Shown here one piece after another: positions 8,165-15,980 of a stretch of DNA of 64,000 nt. A program made the position numbers and the translations under genes. The notes under the pieces are model-generated. The model did no database searches and was not told where the DNA came from. It was given only the letters and a program-made list of their open reading frames with translations. Origin of the DNA: Eubacterium sp. AF22-8LB. Its GTDB lineage: Bacteria; Bacillota_I; Bacilli_A; Erysipelotrichales; Erysipelotrichaceae. The DNA lies in NCBI RefSeq assembly GCF_003458715.1, contig NZ_QRVI01000001.1, positions 1-64,000 on the forward strand, in the 5' to 3' direction. The first letter of the stretch is position 1; each line of letters opens with the position of its first letter.

Positions 8165-8812
8165 ATGAAATCTGTATTAATTATTGGGATGGGACGTTTT
8201 GGACGTCACATGGCACAAAAGCTATATGATTTAGGCCATGATGTTTTAGCCATTGATAAAAATGAAGCTAAAATCAATAAAGTTCTTTCTTATGTCACTA
8301 ACGCACAAATTGGAGATTCTACCGATGATACCTTCATTGACTCTTTAGGTGTATCTAACTTTGATCTATGCGTCGTTGCGATTGGAGATGATTTTCAAAG
8401 CTCACTTGAAACAACCGCACTATTAAAGGATTATGGTGCTAAGCTAGTGGTTGCCAGAGCTGTACGCGATGTACATGCTAAATTCTTATTGCGTAATGGA
8501 GCAGATGAAGTTGTATATCCCGAAAAACAAATTGGTAACTGGGCTGCCGTACGTTTCTCAAGTGAAAACATCTTTGACTACGTACAGTTAACACCAGAAT
8601 ATTCTATTTATGAAATTGCCGTACCAACCGCATGGATTGGTAAATCTATGTTAGAACTGGATATTCGAAGAAAATACCACATCAACATTCTAGCCACAAA
8701 AATCAACGGAATTCTAGACCCTCTTCCTAGTGCTGAACATACTTTCCAGGAATCCGAAAACATTCTAATTCTTGCCCAGAATTCAGACGTTCAAAAATTC
8801 CTTCGTTTTTAA
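8165..8812 (+). CDS. trkA: TrkA/KtrA-type regulatory subunit of potassium uptake
   Basis: A 215-residue cytosolic RCK protein that gates the membrane subunit by binding nucleotides. The Rossmann motif IGMGRFGRHMA is at the N-terminus (residues about 6-16), with the ribose-binding acidic residue in AIDKNE. A TrkA-N domain covers the first 130 residues and a TrkA-C domain the rest (YEIAVPTAWIGKSMLELDI). AGGAGG precedes the ATG. It ends right before a second pair of TTAACA boxes, so the next small ORF probably begins a new transcript. Confidence 0.93.
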   Translation: MKSVLIIGMGRFGRHMAQKLYDLGHDVLAIDKNEAKINKVLSYVTNAQIGDSTDDTFIDSLGVSNFDLCVVAIGDDFQSSLETTALLKDYGAKLVVARAVRDVHAKFLLRNGADEVVYPEKQIGNWAAVRFSSENIFDYVQLTPEYSIYEIAVPTAWIGKSMLELDIRRKYHINILATKINGILDPLPSAEHTFQESENILILAQNSDVQKFLRF

Positions 8813-8819
8813 TGAAATC

Positions 8820-8875
8820 TTAACATGACGCCTCATTCTTTAACACCGTTTGTACACAGAAAATTCTACAATAAA
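8820..8875 (+). promoter_or_regulatory. promoter region with TTAACA boxes before a 30-residue ORF
   Basis: TTAACA at 8820-8825 and 8840-8845 repeats the motif and the 20-bp step of the last two trkH boxes, and TACAAT (about 8867-8872) can serve as a -10 box. No -35 match is correctly placed, as expected for an activator-dependent promoter. Co-regulation with trkHA is inferred. Confidence 0.45.
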
Positions 8876-8899
8876 GGTGTAAGAAAGAGGCGATTATTT

Positions 8900-8992
8900 A
8901 TGTTAGGAATTTTATCAATAGGATCCGTAATCTACATTTCTTTCTTAGTCCCACGACTTTTAAATCACATCTTAAATATCACTCACCATTAA
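8900..8992 (+). CDS. 30-residue hydrophobic microprotein downstream of trkA
   Basis: The frame encodes MLGILSIGSVIYISFLVPRL followed by LNHILNITHH: one membrane helix with a short polar tail. AAGAGG lies about 9 nt before the ATG, and a promoter with TTAACA boxes stands just upstream. In size and character it resembles KdpF, the 29-residue stabilising peptide of the Kdp pump, but I cannot claim homology. Its position suggests a potassium-linked role as a small accessory peptide of TrkH. It may instead be a leader for the next gene. The coding call rests on the ribosome-binding site and the membrane-like composition. Confidence 0.5.
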   Translation: MLGILSIGSVIYISFLVPRLLNHILNITHH

Positions 8993-9065
8993 TGTATGCC
9001 ACGAGCATACCAATTATCCCCATTTCTTTGATACAAATATATTTAGGAAAGGGGATTTTATTATT

Positions 9066-9419
9066 ATGAAAACTTGGAAATTAGTCAGTGGAATCATTTC
9101 CATTGTATTAAGTGTATTTGTCGTATTCCAAAGTATGATGGCAGGCCTTGCCAATGCACTAGAAGCCAACGAACAATCCAGTGGAAGTGCTGGACTTGTC
9201 GTGAGTATATGCATGCTTTGTGGAGGAATTGTATCCATTGTATCTAGAAAGAACAATTCAAAAGGAACAAATATTACACTTATTATTCTATTTGGCTTAG
9301 CTACATTAACAGGCTTTGTACTTGCAGGAAACTATTCTGATCTATACATTTGGTCAGCATGGTGCTTAATCAATGCAGTACTTGCCTTCATCTCATTAAG
9401 AAAAGGTATCAGAAATTAA
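9066..9419 (+). CDS. small four-helix membrane protein of unknown function
   Basis: A 117-residue protein with about four predicted membrane segments and a short extracytoplasmic-like loop (ANALEANEQSSGSAG) between the first two. It ends in a basic tail (SLRKGIRN). AAAGGGG precedes the start, and an intrinsic terminator overlaps its last codons. It lies 73 nt after the 30-residue microprotein and could be on the same transcript. I recognise no family. The Gly/Ser-rich loop and helix layout resemble small membrane proteins common in Firmicutes, without a function attached. Confidence 0.65.
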   Translation: MKTWKLVSGIISIVLSVFVVFQSMMAGLANALEANEQSSGSAGLVVSICMLCGGIVSIVSRKNNSKGTNITLIILFGLATLTGFVLAGNYSDLYIWSAWCLINAVLAFISLRKGIRN

Positions 9420-9433
9420 AACTGATACCTTTT
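9401..9433 (+). terminator. intrinsic terminator
   Basis: The 12-bp arms AAAAGGTATCAG (9401-9412) and CTGATACCTTTT (9422-9433) form a perfect stem ending in T-rich sequence. It can act in both directions. The 5' arm lies inside the end of the preceding gene. Confidence 0.85.
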
Positions 9434-9496
9434 AAAATTGATAACTAACACTAACGACTCCTCCCCGCAAAATGGTTTTATATTTTTATGACATGA

Positions 9497-9652
9497 CTAT
9501 TCTTCTATGATTTCGAATAAATCAGGCGGGTACAAATAATCATCATCTGAATCGTCGACTATACGATACCAATTTTTCTCTACTGATAAAACTTTATAAA
9601 TTGCTCCTTCTGTCAAATCTATATCATCTAGATGCGCAATATATCTAACCAC
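9497..9652 (-). CDS. small acidic protein of 51 residues, SH3-like fold likely
   Basis: Starting at a GTG (9652) with AAGG 7 nt upstream, the frame encodes a protein ending VEKNWYRIVDDSDDDYLYPP then DLFEIIEE. I recall the pattern KxYxVxxxExxWYRIxDxSxxDYLYPPxLFEI from many small uncharacterised Firmicute proteins, where it suggests a single compact beta-barrel. The start codon is the weak point: the frame is closed by a TAA six codons further up. It lies between the preceding terminator and the DUF4143 ATPase, on the ATPase's strand. The function is unknown. Confidence 0.55.
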   Translation of the reverse strand: MVRYIAHLDDIDLTEGAIYKVLSVEKNWYRIVDDSDDDYLYPPDLFEIIEE

Positions 9653-9702
9653 CCCATGACCTTAAATCAAACCTTTCAAACATTTTGGCATTAAACAGTT
9701 AA

Positions 9703-11015
9703 TCACAATAAATCCTTTGTTTTTCGAACCAAGTATAACGGAAGATTTGTAAAGCCACCATCCTTACGATACCCACGCTTAGAAAAACGATATGCATGTT
9801 GAGGTGCATTATTTGCGACATATGTCTTAAAAGAATTGGCAGATCTATCCTCACTACCCTTTACTTCAATCGGAATAATTTCCATTTTATTTTGAACCAC
9901 AAAATCAATCTCACCATTTTTATCCGAATAATATCTAGGTTCAACTTCAAATTGGCCTTGAAGTTGTTGTAAAACATAGTTTTCTGTCAACAATCCTTTA
10001 AATTGATAATCTGTTCTCAATAATATCGCACTATTATCCACGCCCGACATTTGTTTAAGAAGTCCTGTATCAAACACAAACAGTTTAAACTGATTCAATT
10101 TATCAAAAACAGATAATGGATGTTCCATCTTAGATACATTATATACACGATTCAACATACCAGCTGACACAAGCCATTCGATTGCTTCTTCAAAATCTCT
10201 AGCTCTAGCTCCTTTACGAACAGCACCATACATAAACTTCTCGTTGGGTTTCGCAAGTTGAGAAACAATACTTCTGAATACCATCAAAATACGTCCACTA
10301 TTCACTTTTCCATTATGCTTAGAAAAGTCATTTTCATAAACCTCAATCAATTCTTTTTGTATCTTGGATACCATGGCAGGATCTTTATACTTGATCCATG
10401 AAGATACACATTCAAGCATACCACCAATAATAAGATAATAATTATAAGCATCTAATAAACGTTGATGGAAAATTTGTTCAATAACTTGTTCTTTTTGAAT
10501 ACTCTCATAATATGCATATAACCCAGAATCTATCGCATTTAAAAACTCATCAAACGTCAACGGATAAATATCTAAAAGATTAACCATACCTACAGGATAT
10601 GATTTTTGCTTAGCCAATAATGTGCCTAAAAGACTACCTGCCGTTATCACATGATATTCATTCGCTTTTTCTTTAAAATATTTAAGCGTATTTAATGCTT
10701 CAGGACACTCCTGAATTTCATCAAATATAATCAAAGTTTTTTCAGGTTCAATTTTTTCATCACTGATCATAGAAAGAAGTTCGATAATACGATTTGGATT
10801 TTTATTAGTTTCAAAAATAGATTTTAGTTCATCCTCCTCATCAAAGTTAAAATAAACATAATTATCATAATAATTCTGACCAAATTCTTTCATCAACCAA
10901 GTCTTACCAACCTGTCTTGCTCCTCTTAATACCATAGGTTTTCTCTCAGGACTATTTTTCCATTGTCAGGACTATTTTTCCATTGAACTAGCTTTAAAAT
11001 CGCATTCCGCTTCAT
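9703..11015 (-). pseudogene. AAA ATPase with DUF4143 domain, frameshifted by a 20-bp tandem duplication
   Basis: The gene should start at 11015 (MKRNAILKLVQWKNSP), where AGAGGTGG lies 4 nt before the ATG. After NSP a second copy of 20 bp shifts the frame. Without the second copy the reading runs NSPERKPMVLRGARQVGKTW, as in its paralogue at 45148. From 10935 on the frame is intact for 410 residues: Walker A GARQVGKTW, Walker B TLIIFDEIQE, and a C-terminal DUF4143 part with a PD-(D/E)XK-like motif (GEIDFVV...IPIEVKG). An internal ATG at 10935 could still give a protein with Walker A, but it has only a weak ribosome-binding site. Such ATPases are widespread, and their biochemical role is poorly defined. 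Confidence 0.8.
10946..10985. repeat. perfect 20-bp tandem duplication inside the ATPase gene
   Basis: TCAGGACTATTTTTCCATTG occurs at 10946-10965 and again at 10966-10985 without a mismatch. Twenty is not a multiple of three, so the duplication breaks the frame of the ATPase gene. Loss of one copy would restore it. Confidence 0.95.
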
Positions 11016-11038
11016 GAAACCACCTCTTAAATTTAAGT

Positions 11039-11089
11039 TAACACATTTTTCTGTGATTTTAGGTACCTTTTTTACACATTTTTCCTCTG
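11039..11089. repeat. two direct repeats 33 bp apart upstream of the ATPase
   Basis: AACACATTTTTCTGTG (11040-11055) and TACACATTTTTCCTCTG (11073-11089) share ACACATTTTTC at a 33-bp spacing, just upstream of the ATPase start. Their core resembles the four 32-bp iterons before the paralogous ATPase at 46443. A shared regulatory role is inferred. Confidence 0.4.
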
Positions 11090-11093
11090 CATC

Positions 11094-11117
11094 AAAAAAG
11101 ACAGCATTTAAGCTGCC
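11094..11117 (-). terminator. intrinsic terminator of the FMN oxidase gene
   Basis: On the minus strand GGCAGC, a six-base loop and GCTGTC are followed by TTTTTT. One G-U pair is needed in the stem. Confidence 0.75.
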
Positions 11118-12133
11118 TATCTTACCATATCACGAGTAATGTCTTTTAAACTCTTAGCCCCACACATCTCCATTGTATCTTGAAGTTCACTACCAAGTTT
11201 ATCCACTAAGACTTGAATACCTTCTTCTTTTGCTCCATAAATCGCATTCACAAATGGACGAGCCACAATAACGGCATCGGCACCTAATGCCAAAGCCTTA
11301 AAGATATCAACACCATTGCGAAGTCCTCCATCGACAAAGATCTTCATACTGCCATCTACAGCTTTTACAATTTCTTCTAATACTTCCGCTGTTGCCGGAC
11401 ATTGATCTTGGACACGACCACCATGATTTGAAACCACGATTGCACTTGCTCCTGCTTCTTTTGCCTTTAAAGCCCCCTTAACCGTCATAACACCCTTCAC
11501 AATAAATGGTACAGGTGTATTCGAAATAATTTCTTTTAACTGCTCTGTATTCATTCTTCCTGCAGGAGGTATACACCCCTTTAAGAAAGGAAGACCCGCT
11601 GCATCTACATCCATCGCAATCGCAAACGCATGACTATCAATAGCCAAGTTTAATTTTTCCAAATATGTCTCTAAGCTCCATGGCTTAACAGTTGGAATAC
11701 CATGCCCATGATTTTCTTTAATAATACGCGTCGCATTGATCATAATACTTGGATCCTTGCCATCTCCTGTAAATGCACAAATACCCGCATCCATACATCC
11801 TTTAACTAAGACATCATTATAACTTGTATCATTAAATGCATCGGAATAGTGCATCGAAACCGCTCCAACTGGACCTGCAAAAATTGGATATTTAAATGTT
11901 TTTCCAAACAACTCTAATTCTGTACTCACAGGTTCATTATCTGTAATTGTATCCATATTCACACGAATATTTTTCCACGCATCATAGTTACGCATCGCAA
12001 CATCTCCAATACCCTTAGCGCCAGGTCCTGGTACAGTGTTACGACAAGCTTTTCCATCACAAACAGGGCAAGACTTACAAAGCTTTGTTCCCATAACATC
12101 ACGACTTTTTTCCATCAATTCCTTATAATTCAT
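11117..12133 (-). CDS. FMN-dependent alpha-hydroxy-acid oxidase/dehydrogenase with an N-terminal cysteine cluster
   Basis: A TIM-barrel flavoenzyme of about 338 residues in the lactate oxidase / glycolate oxidase family, oxidising a 2-hydroxy acid with FMN. The family signature VVSNHGGRVQD carries the catalytic His and Arg. The FMN-binding Lys is in PFIVKGVMT, and FVDGGLRNG and DAVIVARPF bind the phosphate. The N-terminus has four cysteines (LCKSCPVCDGKAC) not found in classical lactate oxidases, which may bind an Fe-S cluster or metal. I start at 12133 (MNYKEL), 8 nt after GGAGG; the longer GTG start at 12148 covers the ribosome-binding site. Its partner is the EutH-like permease 34 nt upstream, so a transported small substrate is plausible. 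The exact substrate is unknown. Confidence 0.85.
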   Translation of the reverse strand: MNYKELMEKSRDVMGTKLCKSCPVCDGKACRNTVPGPGAKGIGDVAMRNYDAWKNIRVNMDTITDNEPVSTELELFGKTFKYPIFAGPVGAVSMHYSDAFNDTSYNDVLVKGCMDAGICAFTGDGKDPSIMINATRIIKENHGHGIPTVKPWSLETYLEKLNLAIDSHAFAIAMDVDAAGLPFLKGCIPPAGRMNTEQLKEIISNTPVPFIVKGVMTVKGALKAKEAGASAIVVSNHGGRVQDQCPATAEVLEEIVKAVDGSMKIFVDGGLRNGVDIFKALALGADAVIVARPFVNAIYGAKEEGIQVLVDKLGSELQDTMEMCGAKSLKDITRDMVR

Positions 12134-12167
12134 CTCAAATTCCTCCACTTGTTTATTCTAAAATAAG

Positions 12168-13211
12168 TTATATACAATTTCCAGTTTTCTTTTCCCAAAG
12201 ATTCGCTATCAATAAGCCAAGCATTCCCGCCACTAATTTTACAACTACAAACCAAGTCACACTATTAGGGTTGACACTGGCAATAAAGCCTAACTGCCCT
12301 CCAAACACAAAAGCTCCACTCAACGAAAAGACAGCATTTAAAATCTTACCTTTTCTATTCATCTTTCCAAATAACGGCAACATCGCAATGCTTGTCCCAA
12401 AAGACAGAATAATTCCCATTACTGAATATTTATCAATATTTAATATTTGTCCAATTCTTTCAATCTGACTCGAAAACTTTCTTAATATAATCTCACAAAA
12501 CACCAAAGAACCACACACAATAATGCTCATCTGAAATACAATGCGTAAAGCATCATTGATCAATGTTGCGTTTGTGAAGTTCATATTGAAAAAGAATGTT
12601 AGACATACTAAGAAAAAGAAAATATATCCGAGTATTTGTACGAGCTTAGAAAATAATGTCAATACGACAATCAACGTTTGAAAAGAAATAAAGAATAACC
12701 CAATCAAGATGGCACAAATAATGATAACCGGTAAAAATGACACAATAAAATTAGGAATCTGTAATACGATTCCTGCAACAATCAATACAGGGAGTAAGCC
12801 TAAAATTCCATAGATTATACCTTTTAAGTAGTGATTCAAATCGTCTTTATCAAGCTCATTTAAAAAGATGGGTAATTGAAAGCTAATCAAGCATCCTAAA
12901 GTAGACGTTAATAATACGCCACAGAAAATCAAGATATTATCTACATGCGTCATAGACTCTATAATAGAATATCCACCAAGATCTGGTGCCAACAAGCTAG
13001 AAATAATCATCTCTTTATTTTCAAAAAGATTGGCATGGCCATTCAAGAATGCGATGGCGATACAATAGAAACCTCCTACGCTCATCATAAAATCACCCAT
13101 TGTGATAATGCCTCGATCAAACGAACTTGCCAGTCCTAAGCGGTTATTTAACATCTTATCAAGCAGGCCTAAAGCGGCAAAACATAATAATATAAAAATA
13201 ATTGGATTCAT
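12168..13211 (-). CDS. EutH-like integral membrane transporter
   Basis: A 347-residue, highly hydrophobic protein with about ten membrane segments. The N-terminal region (DKMLNNRLGL...FDRGIITMGDFMMSVGGFYCIAIAF) follows the pattern of EutH, the ethanolamine permease family. No other ethanolamine-utilisation gene (eutBC, microcompartment shells) is in the window, so the substrate could be another small amino alcohol or hydroxy compound. It lies upstream of the FMN oxidase in one unit. A -10-like TATAAT lies about 11 nt before the ATG, and the ribosome-binding site is weak (AAGG). Confidence 0.75.
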   Translation of the reverse strand: MNPIIFILLCFAALGLLDKMLNNRLGLASSFDRGIITMGDFMMSVGGFYCIAIAFLNGHANLFENKEMIISSLLAPDLGGYSIIESMTHVDNILIFCGVLLTSTLGCLISFQLPIFLNELDKDDLNHYLKGIIYGILGLLPVLIVAGIVLQIPNFIVSFLPVIIICAILIGLFFISFQTLIVVLTLFSKLVQILGYIFFFLVCLTFFFNMNFTNATLINDALRIVFQMSIIVCGSLVFCEIILRKFSSQIERIGQILNIDKYSVMGIILSFGTSIAMLPLFGKMNRKGKILNAVFSLSGAFVFGGQLGFIASVNPNSVTWFVVVKLVAGMLGLLIANLWEKKTGNCI

Positions 13212-13233
13212 GCCTTCATTCTATTATAAGAAT

Positions 13234-13262
13234 TAAAAAAAGTCGAAGAAAATTCTTCGACT
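13234..13262 (-). terminator. intrinsic terminator of the polyamine operon
   Basis: The perfect 10-bp arms AGTCGAAGAA and TTCTTCGACT (13241-13250, 13253-13262) are followed by seven T on the minus strand. Confidence 0.92.
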
Positions 13263-15147
13263 AATGTGCATTACTTGCTGCAACCTTAACTCGAGACCAT
13301 AAATCTGCGATAATCTTACGTGTTGCTTCATCATATTGGAATACCTCATCTTTATCGTAACCAGCACGAGGTGTATATGCGTTAATACCATCATAATCTC
13401 CACCTTTGCCACCAAGTTCTTCCATAACTTCTTTATTTGGTGAAGTATATCCAACATAACTTGAATTATCCATAGCTGCATCATAGCTTGTAATATAACG
13501 AACAAATTCATTCGCAAGCTTAGGATTCTTAGCATTCTTTGGAATAACCATCGCATCTGACCATAGGTTTGTTCCACTCTTTGGCATATAGAATCCCATC
13601 TTATCATTTTCTGTCATGACATAAGCTGCATCTCCAGAATAAATCAATCCAAGAGCCTTTCTAGCCTGTGCCATATTATCAATGATTTCATCTGTAACAA
13701 TTTCTGGATCCATTGTCTGAACACAATTTACTAACCAGTTATATGCCTCATTCAATTCTTCCTCACTTGTTGTATTCATAGAATATCCTAAGGCCTTTAA
13801 AGCCATCATAAATGAATCTCTTTCAGAATCATATAAATAGATGTCACCCTTATATTTTTGATCCAAGAAGATATTCCATCCTTCGTTTTCCAAGTCTTCT
13901 TCCGATACTTTTGTCTTATCATATACAATACCAACAGTACCCCAGAAATATGGAATTGAATATTCATTCTTTGGATCATAAGGAAGTCCTTTGATTGCAT
14001 CTGTCAATTCACTCAAGCATTCCTTACGTGTTTCCGGCTCTAATTTTTGCAGCATCTTCTCCTGCATCATTCTTTGAATCATATAATCACTTGGAACTAA
14101 TACATCATACGCATCCCCATTGGCAACCTTGATATACATCTGTTCATTTGAATCAAAGTTATCCATGATAACCTTAGCCCCTGTTAATTCTTCAAAGCCA
14201 GAAATAATATTTTCACCTGTATATTCACCCCAGTTATACACATGTAAAGTCTGTCCTGCATATGGTTGAGAACCCGCTGATCTATTAAGACCAAATAAAG
14301 AAGCCACTAAACCAACTACGACAACACCAACAACAGCCCATTTCCAAGGTTTGTTTTGTTTTGAAGGACTTGTCTTTTTACGAATAATAGGCAAGATATT
14401 CACAATTGTTAGTGTGATTGTGATCAACAACACGACCAATGTACTAATCGCATTCACACTCGGATTGATACGCTTAGACATTGTATATACCATAATACTC
14501 AAGTTTTTAACACCTTGACCCGTTACGAAATATGAAATAACAAAATCGTCAAATGACATAGTAAACGCAATCAAAGCACCCGAAACAATACCCGGCATAA
14601 TCTGTGGCACAATAACCTTAATTAAAGCTTGCCAAGGAGTCGCCCCTAAATCCATTGCCGCATCAGCTAAGTTTGGATCTAAGGATTTGATTTTTGGCAT
14701 AATACTTAAAATAACATAGGGAATACAGAAGGCAATGTGTGCCAATAATAATGTCACAAAACCTTTTTCAATTTGGAATGTGATAAATAGAAGCATCAAA
14801 CCAATTGCGGTTACAATTTCAGGGTTCATAATTGGAAAATCATTGACCTGACTGACAAAAGCACGCAATACTTTTTTTGACTTTGATAAACCAATCGCTG
14901 TAATTGTACCAACGATTGTAGAAATTACAGTCGCCAATAAGGCAATCACAATTGTCACATACAAAGATTCCATCATACCGTGATTTTTAAGCATAGCCTC
15001 ATACCAACATAATGAGAAACCTGTAAAGTGTGTTAATGATTTTGAACTATTGAAAGAGAATACAATCATGAATAAGATTGGTGCATAAAAGAACACCAAT
15101 AATAAGGCCATGCCTACTTTACCTAATACTTTTTTATCCTTCGACAT
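13261..15147 (-). CDS. potCD: fused PotC permease - PotD substrate-binding protein of a spermidine/putrescine ABC transporter
   Basis: The first 260 residues form a PotC-type permease with six helices and the EAA loop contacting the ATPase (DAAMDLGATPWQALIKVIVP). After a linker (KKTSPSKQNKPWKWA) a further membrane segment (about 270-288) anchors a PotD-type polyamine-binding domain from about residue 300 (LHVYNWGEYTGENII, SDYMIQRMM, SIPYFWGTVGIVYD) at the outer face. Separate PotC (about 260) and PotD (about 350) add up to this length. A fusion replaces the lipoprotein anchor usual in Gram-positives. The start has GAGGAG in the end of potB. It is the last gene of the operon, followed by a strong terminator. 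Confidence 0.93.
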   Translation of the reverse strand: MSKDKKVLGKVGMALLLVFFYAPILFMIVFSFNSSKSLTHFTGFSLCWYEAMLKNHGMMESLYVTIVIALLATVISTIVGTITAIGLSKSKKVLRAFVSQVNDFPIMNPEIVTAIGLMLLFITFQIEKGFVTLLLAHIAFCIPYVILSIMPKIKSLDPNLADAAMDLGATPWQALIKVIVPQIMPGIVSGALIAFTMSFDDFVISYFVTGQGVKNLSIMVYTMSKRINPSVNAISTLVVLLITITLTIVNILPIIRKKTSPSKQNKPWKWAVVGVVVVGLVASLFGLNRSAGSQPYAGQTLHVYNWGEYTGENIISGFEELTGAKVIMDNFDSNEQMYIKVANGDAYDVLVPSDYMIQRMMQEKMLQKLEPETRKECLSELTDAIKGLPYDPKNEYSIPYFWGTVGIVYDKTKVSEEDLENEGWNIFLDQKYKGDIYLYDSERDSFMMALKALGYSMNTTSEEELNEAYNWLVNCVQTMDPEIVTDEIIDNMAQARKALGLIYSGDAAYVMTENDKMGFYMPKSGTNLWSDAMVIPKNAKNPKLANEFVRYITSYDAAMDNSSYVGYTSPNKEVMEELGGKGGDYDGINAYTPRAGYDKDEVFQYDEATRKIIADLWSRVKVAASNAH

Positions 15148-15149
15148 GT

Positions 15150-15977
15150 CTATTTCTCCTCCTTATTACGCTCTTCAAGCTTTCTTACAAGCATCATTAG
15201 AAGCATCATAATCATCGCCATGATCATTGAGATAGCTGAACCAAAATTCCATTCTCCAACGGTAATGAACTGATTTTCAATCACGTTACCAATTAAGAAG
15301 AATTGTCCTCCTCCCAATAATTTAGGAATGAAGAATGAACTTACGGCAGGTAAGAATACAAGTGTAATACCTGAAACAACACCCGGCAATGAAAGTGGGA
15401 AAATAACCTTCCAGAATGTCTGAAATTTATTTGCACCTAGATCCTGTGCTGCTTCCAATAAGGATTTATCCATTTTTGTCAAAGCTGTATTGATCTGTAA
15501 AATCATGAATGGCAAGAAGTTATATACCATACCAATCAATACGGCAGCTTCTGTATACAATAATTCTGTATGAATTCCAAACAATCCTAATAAACTGCTG
15601 ATGATTCCATCACTCGATAAAATCCCAATCCATGCATAAGTTCTTACAAGCATATTGATCCATGTTGGAAGTGTAATCGCAAGAACTAGAATTTGTTGAA
15701 TTTTAGGACTATTTTTCGAAATAAAATACGCAATAGGATATCCAATCAACAAACAAATAATTGTTGTCTTCACGGCAATCCATAGTGAACGCCATAAAAT
15801 CAATAAGAAATCTTTGTCTGTAAAGAAACGAATATAGTTATCCAATGTAAGCTTAAAATGTACAATACTGTTGCCTTGCTGAATGATTGAATAAAACGCA
15901 ATCAGCAACATCGGAAGCAACAACATGATACAAGCCCACACAATATAAGGGATTGCTAATTGTTGAAATTTTTTCAT
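15150..15977 (-). CDS. potB: PotB-type permease of the polyamine ABC transporter
   Basis: A 275-residue inner-membrane subunit with six predicted helices and the EAA motif (LLEAAQDLGANKFQTFWKVIFPLS). It pairs with the PotC half of the fused protein to form the translocation path. It ends 2 nt before potCD, starts 3 nt after the potA stop and has only a weak ribosome-binding site, so its translation is probably coupled to potA. The C-terminus is charged (RKLEERNKEEK). Confidence 0.93.
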   Translation of the reverse strand: MKKFQQLAIPYIVWACIMLLLPMLLIAFYSIIQQGNSIVHFKLTLDNYIRFFTDKDFLLILWRSLWIAVKTTIICLLIGYPIAYFISKNSPKIQQILVLAITLPTWINMLVRTYAWIGILSSDGIISSLLGLFGIHTELLYTEAAVLIGMVYNFLPFMILQINTALTKMDKSLLEAAQDLGANKFQTFWKVIFPLSLPGVVSGITLVFLPAVSSFFIPKLLGGGQFFLIGNVIENQFITVGEWNFGSAISMIMAMIMMLLMMLVRKLEERNKEEK

Positions 15978-15980
15978 CGT

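Noticed and set aside
4123..8992. a kdpFABC pump next to KdpDE
   Set aside because: The transporter genes present are trkH and trkA; no KdpA, KdpB or KdpC motif occurs.
12271..12468. plus-strand ORF opposite the EutH-like gene
   Set aside because: It is a shadow of the membrane-protein gene on the other strand, with no ribosome-binding site.
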